64,000 nt of DNA, taken from contig OX031061.1 of NCBI GenBank assembly GCA_943736015.1, forward strand, positions 58,968,192 through 59,032,191, read 5' to 3'. Below, piece by piece: positions 30,671 to 41,690 of the stretch (position 1 is the first letter of the stretch; every line of letters starts with the position of its first letter). This DNA is from Tridacna crocea (lineage: Eukaryota > Mollusca > Bivalvia > Cardiida > Cardiidae). The position numbers and the translations under genes were made by a program. Under the pieces are notes generated by a model. It was not told the DNA's origin. It did no database searches and was given only the letters and a program-made list of their open reading frames with translations.

Positions 30671-31325
30671 CAAAAGATATACATATAAATATAAATAAAG
30701 TAAAAACAGAAAATAGGATCAGGTTGGGACCTATAAAGGCCAATATAATCCAGGCTGTCTTAAAATACAATCACGAGATTGTTTTTAGATTTGTCTGCTG
30801 CAAAAGTTATTTCAACGGGAAGGGACAGGGGAAAGATAAGAAGTAAATAACCGCATGTACTTTGAACATTTACTACCCAACATAATAGAACAAGCGAAAA
30901 CTAACAATAGATTCATCCCTTTAGCCTGCTGAATCAGTTGAATGAAAGTTTGCAGGCTACAGTAAAATCCAAAATACTGCAATTTCAAAGTTACCTTTCA
31001 GGGTAAGATACCTCCTTTACGGATAGTGTAGATCAAGGATCAGACTGCATGTTCTGTGCAGTTTGATTTTGATCTACACTGGCCGCAGAAGCGCCTAAGT
31101 CGTAGCTAAGTTTTAGCGCCCGAGTTTAGCAGCTTGAAAATTCAAAAAAATGTTTTATGACTAACAATAGGCATCACTTATCCGGAAAAAAAAACAACGT
31201 TTAACTTTCGGATGTGATGTCTCATTATAATGTATTTTCTCTTGTCTGCTTGAATGTTCTTAACTCTCTTGCAGGCGACTGTGAAAATCCCAGTTCCATG
31301 TTTCCAATTTGCAGACGAATAACAG
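30671..31325. other. Spacer with a dispersed inverted motif
   Basis: 31020-31085 has a tagatcaaggatcagactgc / gcagtttgattttgatcta inverted motif that recurs in variant form at about 36495-36545, 52545-52590 and 54650-54700. Otherwise nothing is recognised. Confidence 0.45.
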
Positions 31326-31810
31326 TTAAGTCTTTACCAAACGACAAAGTCTCAGAGTTGTCCGAATAGAAAGTATATGCAGACCACAATTTACATGTGA
31401 CTTAAATGATTGAACTTTGTTTACGAAATGGAAGAAAACAATTTGTATGTGGATAAAAAGAGAAAAGCGTTTTTTTTCCTGTTCCTTCGTTGAAGGATTG
31501 AAGAGTTAAATTCTGCTAAACTGATGGGCATCCAGTTTGAAAATGAAGGAAAAACATTATGGGTAAATGAGAAAATGCTGGTTAGCTTACGAGCATTTTC
31601 TCATTTTTCCACAATGGTGTCTAGAATCTTATTTACCAGAGAGTCGATAAAGGTATGGATTGTAAGGCGAAGAATTCCCCTTTACCAAAACAGTCCCGAG
31701 ATATAGTGATCCTGAACCAGATGTCCTTTTGAAAACATTGTAAGAAAAGAAGAAAAATCCTCACTCCAACATTTTCTCATTTTCCTACATGGTTTTTTAC
31801 CTTGTCAAAG
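31326..31810. mobile_element. Three eroded family B MITE pieces
   Basis: TTAA-bounded piece at 31326-31509 (ttaagtctttaccaaacgac ... ttgaagagttaa). Palindromic cores follow at about 31548-31620 (gagaaaatgctggttagc / gagcattttctc) and 31730-31800 (aacattgtaagaaaagaag ... attttctcattttcc). Confidence 0.6.
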
Positions 31811-31909
31811 ACAACTTCCATCGATTGAACAACATATGTACTGTCAACTGCATACAATGCCACAAAATTTGTGTCTTGTTGAAATTTAAAGCATTTGCAA
31901 TTTCGCAGA

Positions 31910-32620
31910 CAGCAAAGATAAAATGACTTAAAGCCCATGTAAATTCCAAAAAATAAGTAATTTTCACCGATTATACATCGAAAATATAAAGGACAACCCA
32001 TCACAACACACATATGTAAGGTCGGAGAAAACTCGAACGTGTCAGTTACTGCATTAGTTGCCATGATATACGTGTGCAAAAAATGCATGGAGAAGCCCGT
32101 TAATTTCAGGGATGCCATAGATCGAGACAACCTTCGTTATCGTTCGTGTATATTTGAACGTCACGTGATAACATTGCATCTCATTTGTGTTATGACGTAG
32201 TACTGAGGAATATTGTCTACAATTCCAATATTATGTCATCGGAGAGTAAGATTGCTCACTCGGAACCTGATTTCTTATTTCGATGTCTTTAATTCTTCCT
32301 GTATTGGTGATAAACGAATAAACGACGTTCAGACTGTGTCCTCGTTTCTGTTTAGAATGTCGATAAACTTAATTTTTCAAGCCTAGAATGGGGACAAAAC
32401 GATCAAGTAAATGCAAGTTTAATTTCGACGTATCGAACTATCACATGGTGCGTACGTCATTATTACGTCACTGCGGAGATTTACGACAAGAAGTCGGCTA
32501 ATCATCAGCAATCATCCATGTAAACAAATATGATGCAACACCGAAATCAAGCGTTCTCCCAATAAGCTTTTCCCAATAAGAACAATAACGGTAACTCTGT
32601 ATTGACGATCACTGGACTAT
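31910..32620 (-). repeat. Dispersed repeat family C, copy 2 (inverted)
   Basis: The reverse complement matches 9810-10420. The extension at about 32535-32620 (gcgttctcccaataagcttt) is matched in inverse orientation at 51610-51695, giving a third partial copy. The open frame on the minus strand at 31777-32130 falls within it and is not conserved in copy 1. Confidence 0.75.
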
Positions 32621-33103
32621 TCGACCCAGGATCAGTTCGACACTAAATAAAATCGGCAAACAGCGATTTTGGCCACAATTTTGAGAAGGTAAGAGTGCTA
32701 TCACGAGTAAATTTGCCTATGCTTTATCTACTTCTGCACTACCATGTTTTACGCAAGCTTATTCATTGAAGAGAATGGTTGAATAAATTTAATTGTGGAT
32801 AGATCTGCTGCAGTGATTCTTATAAAGGAACAGAGTTAAGAATACCGGTAAATAGGCTCTTTCCTATCCATTTATGCCTACTATACGTCGAGTTTAGTTG
32901 AAATATATGCTTTCGAAAACTGTATAAAACACGAACCTCTGAATGTACACAATTATAATATGTTAATCAAATTTCAAATATTTATTCTTCCCCTACAAGG
33001 CTACATTCGGAGCGTGTGACGTTGTCATGACGTCATCTTCAAGAGATCTGATGTCACAATCATTATAGAAAGGCCCTAGAACGGTTAGCTTGATATCATT
33101 ATG

Positions 33104-33328
33104 TTAACCCTTTATCACACAATCCCAAGTTTTAACTTAATGAAGAAAAGAGGAAAACAATGTGTGAAAAGGAGAAAATGCTAGTAACCATCATTTTCTC
33201 TGATTTACACAATATTTTCTATATTGTAAAAAAAAACAAAAAACTATCAGCATTTAAGTCAAAGTTTCTCCTCTTCAGATGCTTTCAATATGGATTATTC
33301 TAAAATTTTGTAAGGTGGTAAAGGGTTG
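33104..33328. mobile_element. Palindromic TTAA MITE, family B
   Basis: TTAACCCTTTATCACACAAT at the left and aaggtggtaaagggtt at the right, where the final TTAA has mutated to TTGC. Core gagaaaatgctagtaaccat with its inverse. Confidence 0.8.
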
Positions 33329-33339
33329 CTTGTTATTTT

Positions 33340-33490
33340 GGACAAAAGAATAAAAACAAAGAATCTAGCTACTATAATTGTTGGCACTGTCCCACCAAAG
33401 ATTATTAGCACAATTCTGCAGGATACTTACTTTATGAACTGGGCTACAGGGGTAGGGGGCACAATCCCCATCAATGTTCTCAACCTGAGT
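33340..33490 (+). repeat. Isolated diverged satellite monomer
   Basis: Contains gttggcactgtcccacc, then tgaactgggctacaggggta and gggggcacaatccccatcaa. These parallel the satellite landmarks ggtggtactgccccac, tggactacaggggtaggtgt and cacaatcccaat. It lies more than 6 kb from the main array. Confidence 0.7.
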
Positions 33491-33545
33491 CATTTCATTG
33501 TAAATCTGCTAAATTATTAAGTAATAGTTAAACGCTAAGAAGTCA

Positions 33546-33765
33546 AAATTAAACGATTTAAACAGCCAAAAGGAGGGAGCGTAGTGACCGACTGTGGCTG
33601 TTTAAATCGTTTAATTTTGAACTATAATTTATAATTTGCTATTCTATAATTTGCTACTTGTAGATTAATGTAACTCCTTAGAAAGAGTAAACATTGATGA
33701 CTGGAAGCATCATCCCATCAATTATACGGGCGGAAAGGCCGCGAAGCGGCCTTGGAGCCCGTCTA
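33546..33765. repeat. Two GC/AT hairpins
   Basis: tcaaaattaaacgatttaaa at about 33543 is inverted at about 33600-33619 around a loop containing ggagggagcgtagtgaccga. At about 33727-33763, cgggcggaaaggccgcgaag then cggccttggagcccg forms a compact hairpin. Their role is unknown; they may be MITE-like. Confidence 0.7.
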
Positions 33766-34064
33766 TAGGTAACACGTATGTGTACCAGTCTACAAAATCC
33801 CACTAGGCTAGGGAAAAAAAAAATTCCGAGAAGTTGCAAAGACGTACAGGGAATATCTCGGTTTTCTAGGTGCGGTCACAATGGTAAAGTCACGCGCAAA
33901 TTTCTTTCGAAAAGGTGGGGGGGGGGGGGGGACCGTAAAATCACTCGGGAAATATCGGCCATTTGGTTTACACATATTGGACGTGTCTGGGATCTCTTGC
34001 ATATTCGAATATCTGTCCCCAAGTCAATGTAAATTTGCGCCACAGCAGTCATTTGTCATTAACA

Positions 34065-34256
34065 ATGGATAGAGAAATTTCTTTTGCCGAATTTAATGAA
34101 GTTTTGAGTAAAGTCAATTTACAGAATACGTGTTCGAGAGATTCCGGTTCATGTTACGGAATTGGCCGAGTGACGAGAGTGTTTACCAATAGATACGGGA
34201 TTTCCCAGAGCTTTCCTTACCGGCATTGCACTTCAGTAGCCCTTGGCCTTACCCAG
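34065..34256 (+). CDS. Candidate first coding exon of an unrecognised protein
   Basis: ATG at 34065 sits in a good context (aacaATGG). Then 64 codons run without a stop to a near-consensus donor cccag|gtaaga at 34256/34257, phase 0. The peptide begins MDREISFAEFNEVLSK and later has a cysteine-containing GSCYGIGRV and FPYRHCTSVALGLTQ. Composition and codon choice look protein-like, unlike the surrounding AT-rich repeats, and the upstream 300 bases are richer in CpG. No family is recognised and no second exon was found downstream, so a distant second exon or a dead fragment are both possible. Confidence 0.5.
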
Positions 34257-34539
34257 GTAAGATAAGAATGTCGGTGTTTTATCGTTTAACTTTCTAAATG
34301 TTTATTTTGCCACCGTCACTTTCATAAACATACGCGCCTGCAAACTTGCAAATATGTAAAGAAGGGAAGCGACTCTACGCAAATTATCTAATGACCACCA
34401 TTTTCTTACACGATATGTATTTTCCTATGTTGTTGCAACTACACGCTAGACTTGTGTAATTTCTGTAAGTAGAAAAAATGTAACACGATTATTGCAGTTA
34501 TTGCACTGTTTGCATAGGTACTGGCACTGAAGAGAACCT

Positions 34540-35140
34540 AGAGTTGATGACGGTATGAAATTGGTTTTCGTGCACAATGAAACACTGCTCAGGTCACCAG
34601 TTTTTTCTTCTTTACCCACAATGTTTTCATAAGCCTTCTCTCATAGGGTTATTTAAAGTCAGGGTTGTGTGGGGAAGGGGTTAAGAGTTTACATCTGCAC
34701 CAATCTGAATGTCTACAATTAAAAACATTGTGACAAGTACAGATAGGCCTACTATTTTCTCCTTTGTCACAATGTTTTCAATAAGGATGCAGAGACAGGG
34801 GGGGAAAAAAAAGCCATGGCTTGAATTTTGTTGATCTCCAAATAATTTTATAACTAGCCCAGGTTGATAAAATGATATTTTTTGTTTTCAAAGCCACCCC
34901 AAACTTCAATATCTCATGACTGAATATATATTTAGATCTGGTATGACTTTTTTTTAACTCTTTACCACACAATCCCGACTTTTCACTTCCCCAAGAGAAA
35001 AGCCTTTTGAAAACATTGTGGGAAAAGAAGAAAATGCTCTTTTCCAGACAAATTTCAATTTTTTAGCAACATTTATTTTGTTGTCTGCAAATGCATTCAG
35101 TTTTGGCTGTCTACAATTTTGTCATTTGGTAAAGAGTTAA
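34540..35140. mobile_element. Family B MITE fragments and one full copy
   Basis: 34540-34683 is a right half (tttcttctttacccacaatg ... ggggaaggggttaa) and 34684-34790 another core piece (aaaaacattgtgacaag ... tttctcctttgtcacaatg). 34954-35140 is a TTAA-bounded copy (TTAACTCTTTACCACACAAT ... catttggtaaagagTTAA) lacking part of one palindrome arm. Confidence 0.7.
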
Positions 35141-36246
35141 CAGTGTTTTCTGTCATTTTCAGCATTATTGAATATAGATCTAGTATGACATTCCTTTAAA
35201 AGTGTTTTATGCCATTTTCAACATTATTTCAGACATATAATGGTAACAGCTAACACATATGAAAGAGAAGTATGACAGAATTTATAGAATTGTATTTCCA
35301 TAAAGTGACAAAAATGCTGTTGAAAGTTGACAGAGGTAAGAATGGTTCAGAAGTAAGTCATGTAAACAGATAAAACACCAATATATATTGTTGTAACTTG
35401 TAAGGTATGAGGGATTTATCTTTGATTTAAAACCAGAGATGACAGCAGTCGTTTCTTTGATGACTGCAAGAAAATAAAATGCATTTTCTCTCCGACGTAA
35501 TCTGTGCAACCTTCAAACAGTTTGGGACAATATTTAGTATCAAAATACAAGTATAAAAAAAATATGAAATGGATTTAAAATGGCTGAAAAATTAGTGCAT
35601 GTTTACTCCTTTTCTAGAATCAGATTGGTTCAACTTGAAAGCATTTGCAGGTGACAAATGTGCCTCAAACAATTGGTTTTGTCATTGAAAGGATAGAAAG
35701 AAATTCATTTTCAGCAAATTAATTCAATTTTGACAAATCTCAAATTTTGTCATAAATTATAGTGAATAATTTACCATAGAAATGATTTGCAAAGGCTTGT
35801 TTGGGGATGTCACATGATCAGTTTTACATGTGGATTATGTGGGATCACATTCAAATAGTTACAGTGACGTTATTTTCTATCTCATGAAGGTAGACAGATT
35901 TCACGACTGAAAAATGACTGTCGCCTTATTCAACCTTTGAAGGGCTACACTCAGATTGCAATGCTAATGCAGAAAATTCAAAATGAGCAGTTTTATCTTG
36001 AATCCACAATTTGCTTCTTTGCTAAATATTATGGAAAAAACAGCTTTGAAATCACAGTATATGCAGCTTTAGTTGAGATGTAGAATATCCATTTTATTTG
36101 TTTAGCACGATCAATATTTCACAAGTAATTCCAACTTGCACTAGAAAAGTTAAATCTATACTAGTATGCATTGAGCTGCTAGGTTTTGGCAGTACATGTC
36201 TTATACTTAACCATAGTATTTTAACCATGCTGTCTGAAAAGGGGGA
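35141..36246. other. Spacer, SINE-tail-like start then unfeatured
   Basis: 35141-35260 resembles the tail that adjoins family B elsewhere (cagcattattgaatatagat, taatggtaacagctaacaca). The rest is AT-rich without recognised features. Confidence 0.4.
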
Positions 36247-36474
36247 TTAACCCTTTACCAAACTGCAAAATTTTGTATTGGTCCAAATTGAAAGCATTTG
36301 CAGACAACAAAATAAATGTGAATCAAACATTGAAAACTGATTCGGGTAGTGTATAAAACATTGTGGGAAAGGAGAAAATCCTGGCTACCAGCATTTTCTC
36401 CTTTTCCCATAATGTTTTCAAAGGTTTTCTTTCTCGGGGTCATTAAAAGTTGAGATTGTGTGATAAAGAGTTAA
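36247..36474. mobile_element. Palindromic TTAA MITE, family B, reversed copy
   Basis: TTAACCCTTTACCAAACTGC, aaagcatttgcagacaacaa, core gagaaaatcctggctaccag with its inverse, and tgtgtgataaagagTTAA. Confidence 0.85.
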
Positions 36475-37416
36475 TGCATCTACTAAAAGTATCGACCAAG
36501 GTCAGCCTACACAGTCTGTGCAGTCCTCGCAGGCTGACCTGGATTGAAACATTTTGCTATCAGTCAATTTTCAGCCTATCAACAGACCATTCTGCAATCT
36601 GATTTATTCAGTTGGTAGACAAAATTGGTTTTATGGATCCATAATCATGATATGACTTGTTTAGTTAAAAGGATCACAGAGAAGCATTAATCCTTCATCA
36701 AACATTCCCTGGTTTTATTGAAACTGGGGAAGAAAGTCTTTGAAGAAATTGTAGGTAAAGTAGAATTGCTTTCATCTTGGATATGTGCAAATCTTGTCAC
36801 TTGGAACAGTGTTTCTTTTGCCCGAATGATACATTTATTACAAACTATGCCATGAAAAATGTACCTCAGACATTTTTATTTAGAAAATCCAGTCTAACTG
36901 GAATTTTCTTTGACCAAAGTAAAAAGAAAAATAAAGGGTCAAGAAATCTTAATCTCTAAAAATATATGTAGAATATTGCTCACTTTTGTGAAATATGTAG
37001 TTAGATATATCTATACCAGAAAAAAAAAGTTTTTTTTTTTTTTTTTTAAGCAGGTAAACATAAGGAGAAGCTCACAGACAACCATGAGCTTTACACAATT
37101 ACATGCTGCTTCTCTAATATTTCAAAATTTTTATTTGTTTCAGGTGCTTGCATAAAATTACAAGTTTGAACATTCTGGAGGCTAGATAAAGAAACAGTCA
37201 ACTACCAGAGAGTTTGTGAAGTGAAAGTGATTATTGACTAATTAGCCACTAACTATATCATTAGTCAAATTGGACCTTCTTTTAGAACCCTAATCAAAAC
37301 TGTATGATAAAAGGAGCATTTGCTTGAATATACATTAAAAAGAACACACTGTAGTCCCTTTTCTCACAAATACTTTTGTTAGCTGTGTTGCAAATCACTC
37401 TTTACACAATTATAGC
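36475..37416. other. Spacer
   Basis: A dispersed inverted motif ggtcagcctacacag / ctcgcaggctgacct lies at about 36500-36542. A MITE-like scrap is near 36690-36760 and a long T run near 37029-37048. No gene is recognised. Confidence 0.4.
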
Positions 37417-37807
37417 TTAACTCTTTACCATATGGAAAATTATAGTCTTGTTCAAACTGAAACCAATTGCAAACATCAAAATAGATTAAACTCAACAACT
37501 GAAATTTCTTTGGGGAAGGGCAGAGAACAGTGTAAGAAAAGGAGAAAATGCTGATTACCAGCAATTTCTTCTTTTCACACAATGTTTTCAAGAGCCATCT
37601 TCCTTAGGGTCTGGGATTTTGCTGAACTGATTACCACACAATCCCTACTTTTGACAACATTGTGGGAACCAGCATTTTCTCCTTTTCCCACAATGTTTTC
37701 TACCCTTCACAAAACAGATTTCAAATTTTCATCCACTTTTATTTTGTTGTCTGCAAATGCTTTTGATTTGGACAAGTCTAAAATATTATTGTTTGGTAAT
37801 GGGTTAA
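37417..37807. mobile_element. Two family B MITEs back to back
   Basis: The first (TTAACTCTTTACCATATGG to about 37625, core gagaaaatgctgattaccag) runs directly into a second that starts near gattaccacacaatccctac and ends ggtaatgggTTAA at 37804-37807. The second lacks much of one palindrome arm. An extra ggTTAA follows at 37812-37815. Confidence 0.75.
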
Positions 37808-38399
37808 AGGGTTAATAGACTTCAACCGCAGAATATTGTAAAATTGCTGCAAAAGGAGGTACATGTAATGTTATTGTCAAAAGCAACTGCTCCTTTTCCA
37901 ATGTTTATGCAAATAGAATCATTGCAGATTATTTCTCACATGTGCTAAAAGATCTAGTTTGTGAGGCATAGTAGCCCATTGTGAGTGGAAGCTCTGTATT
38001 TTACCTGTACAGTGTGTACAGTAATGAGTTAAACTGTAATAACTGGAAACGAATTGGTCTGCATAATTCTATGTATCATTTAAGAACAAAAAAATGCAAT
38101 ATATGAAAGAAAAAGAAAGTTGGCTAATAGATTTTTATCTTAAACATGTCCTATTACTTTTTCAACCTTGCCCTTGCCTGTTTAACTCAAAGTCCCATGT
38201 TGAAGGTATCTGAAAATATTATGTCCTGGTTCAAAAGTAATAGAAGGCACATAGACATGGATGGTCAAAAAGACAAATTTACAGTATTGCTATCATGTGA
38301 TCTAAAACAAAAGGATTTGTCATAACCCAAATACAGTTTTACATGATCACAGCTACTCATGTATCAAAAACAGAAAATAATCATGTGTGGTGCATTTAA

Positions 38400-38712
38400 T
38401 TTCTGATCTGCAGACTTTCTCAATTTGGTTTAGTCCAAAATTTTATTGTTTGGGAAAGGGTTAAACAGTGCTTTTCCTTGTCAAACAATTTTTTCTACTG
38501 CAAGTTAATGGAGCCACATAATATCCCTTTACCTCACTATGATACTTTTAATGCCTCTGAAAGAGAATGCTAGTTAGCAGTATTGTCTCCTTTTTCCACA
38601 ATGTTTTGTACCCAATCAAAGAAAATATTTTTTATGAGCCAAACTGAAACTGTCATCTGCAAATGCTTTCAATTCAGACAAGTCTTAAATTTTGTAGAGT
38701 GGTAAAGGATTA
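38400..38712. mobile_element. Family B MITE fragments
   Basis: 38400-38464 is a right end (gatctgcagactttctcaat ... gggaaagggttaa). 38527-38712 is a longer eroded copy (cctttacctcactatg, core gaatgctagttagcag, right end gtggtaaaggatta). Confidence 0.6.
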
Positions 38713-39269
38713 GCTGTTAATGCTTTCGGTTTTGAACAGTCTAACATTTAGTTATTTTGTAAAAGGTTAGTGCGGAGTTGGTTTTTTTTTTCATTAGTAA
38801 ATGAATTGTAAAGCAGCAGCTGTTTGAAGTACTATAAGATATCATACTGAACTGTACAAAATAATTATTTTTAAATAATGAAAATATAAATCCCATGCAA
38901 AGTGATTTCATTTTGCAAAATGGAAGTTGTTTTCAGTTTGCAACATGGACATTTTTTGGCAGTATCATAATTTGTAGCATTTTAGTGTTAGATCTACTAG
39001 ATTCTAGTTCCAGGTCATTATAACATATGTATTTTTGTGATAGATTAATTGAATTCTAAAAATTGTTGATAAAGTGTGGAATCTAAAAAGGTAATTTTGT
39101 TTTGCCTTTCCGCCCGTGTTTAGGCTTTGCCTATTTTCATATTAATAGATCTACCTATCATAACACCTATTCTTTGAAAATTGGGCATTAGGATAGATGT
39201 CACAGAATACATTGAGTGGCCCTGGACAGTTTGTTTCAATCAATAAAATGGGAAAAAAAAACCCACAAA
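38713..39269. other. Spacer
   Basis: No feature recognised beyond AT-rich sequence. Confidence 0.4.
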
Positions 39270-39725
39270 ATTACATAACTAGTTACTACTCGTCTACCCA
39301 ACTAACCAAAGACCTTTCAAAAGGCCAAGAAACCGACAAACTATTTACCGATTAACTCTCGACCTAAAACCTACCTAACATATCTATCTGTCAACCGATC
39401 AACCCATCTACTGACAAATCTACTGACATACCTATCAGACAACTTACCTACCTACCTACCTACCTACCACCTTACCTACCCACCTGTATGACCTATCAAC
39501 TGATATACCAACCAAAAACCTACTTATCTATCAAATGACCAGCCTAGGCCTACATACCAATCCAACAACCTACCAACCAACCAACCAATCTGTCTACTAC
39601 CTATAGGCAAACCTACCTACCTACCTACTTACCAACTAACTGACCTATAACTCACTTATCTGCCTTCCTGCCTGCCTGCTTGTTTGCATGCATGCCTGGA
39701 TTCCTAACTACCTTTGTATGTACCG
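39270..39725. repeat. Degenerate CTAC-type tetranucleotide tract
   Basis: Long run of ctac/tacc, ccaa and ctat variants, with clean stretches such as acctacctacctacctacc near 39450. It borders the satellite array directly. Confidence 0.8.
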
Positions 39726-39739
39726 ACCCGGTAAGACCA

Positions 39740-41690
39740 TATTTCCTTGCTACTGACCACAACTAGGGGTGGGTATAACAATCCCAATGCTTGGGTTCCT
39801 GAGGGGTCAGTATAGATAATATGGTCATGTTTGTGATTTTTTTCCCAGGCTTTGAAAAACCAAAGTCTTTGGCTCGTGATACTGCCCAAAAAAAACTTAC
39901 TGTTTTGATTATCACTAATATCTACTGTATAGAATAAACCATAGGATTACGTGTCACAATCCCAGTAAAGGGGCTCAAGAGGGTTCGGTGAATGATAACG
40001 CTTTACATGTATTTGCAACTTTTCCACAGGGATAGAAAACAAAACAAATTCTTGTGTCTGGTGGTACTGCCCCAATATAGCTTATTGTTTTTATTACCCT
40101 TGATATCTACTGCAATTAAGGGGCTTCAAAGATACATGTAGATGTCGCAATCCCAATAATCCCAATAAATTGGCCCCCTAAGGGATAGGTCAAGAAGAAA
40201 TTTTGTGTGTCTTGTAGTACTGCCCCAATGACGCTTACTGTTTTGATAATCGCTAATAGCTACTGTATATAATAAGCTTTAGTGGTAGGTGTCACAATCT
40301 CAATAAAGGGGCTCCAGAGGGGTCGGCAAATGTTTCTGTTGACTTTCTAATAAATCCTTCAGAAAAAGAAACATAAAACAAACTTGTGTCTGGTGGTACT
40401 GCCCCACTGCAGCTCATTGTTCTTATTATCCCTGATATCCCGTGGAAATAATGGGTTACAAGGGAAGGTGTCACAATCCCAATGAGAGGGGCTGGTCATT
40501 AAACTCCTTAAAACTTTGCCTCAGATTCAGAATAAAAAAAAATCTGGTGTCTTGTGCTACTGCCCTAGTAAGGCTTATTATTTTTATTATCCCTGATATG
40601 CACTGTAAATTAAAAGCTGTTAAGATAGGTGTCACAATCCCTTAAAAGGGACTGCAGAAAGGTTGGTCAATAATTACCTTTTATCTGTGATTTTTATCTA
40701 ATGGATAAAAAGAAAAGAAAAAAAATGTGTCTGGTGGTACTGCCTCACTGAAGCTTACTGTTTTTATAATCCAAAATATCCACTGTACGCAATGCACAAC
40801 TGGGATAGGTGTCACAATCCCAATGAATTGGCCCAAGAGGGTTCGCTCATTAACAGCATCAAATTTGTTATTTTTTCCTGAGGTATATTGGAAATTTAAG
40901 AAAAATCATGTGTCTGGTGGTACTGCCCCACCCAATCATACTGCCTTTATTATCCTTGATATCTACTGTAAATAATGGATCATAGGGGTGGGTGTCACAA
41001 ACCCAATGGAGGGGCCTAAGAGGGGCTGATCAATAAGTATGTTAAATTTGTCTTGTAGCCTCAGGAATGCAATAAAGAAGGAAAAAAAAAACATATTGTG
41101 TCTGATGGTACAGTCCCTCTACAGCTTATCGTTTTTATTATCCTCACTATCCACTGTAAATAATGGACTACAGGAGCAGGTGTCATATTTGTTATCCCTG
41201 ATACCCACTCTAAAAAATGGGGTATAGGAGTAGGTGTCACAATACCAATGAAGGGGCCCTGAAGGGGCTGGTCAATAAGTATGTTAAATTTGTCTAGTTG
41301 CCTCATGAATGCAGAAACAAAGGGAAAAAAATCCTGTATCTGGTGGTACTGCCCCAATTACGCTTAGTATATTTTTCATCCCTGATAAACACTGTAAATA
41401 AAAATCTTTATGGGTTGGGTCACAATCCCTTAAAAGGGGCTTCAGAGGGGTCGGTCAAAAATTGTGTTTTATCTGCGATTTTTTCCGCTGGGATTGAAAA
41501 AGAAAAAAAATAGTGTGTCTTATGGTAATGCCCCACTAAGGGTTATTGTTTTTATTATCCTCAATGTCCACTGTAAACAATGGACTACAGGGGTAGGTGT
41601 CACAATCCCAAGAAATGGGCCAAAGCGGGGTCAATCAATAATAACATCAAATTTGTTTATTTGCCTCAATGACAAAAATATATAAGAAAA
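39740..41690 (+). repeat. Satellite array, left diverged zone
   Basis: Monomers of about 160-190 bp recognisable by ggtactgcccca, tatccactgtaaa-like and ggtgtcacaatcccaat landmarks. Units here differ much more from each other than those after 41690, and trimer order is not regular. Confidence 0.85.

Noticed and set aside
31777-32130. 117-residue minus-strand open frame
   Set aside because: It coincides with dispersed repeat family C and a MITE fragment, and the frame is not kept in the other copy at 9810-10420.
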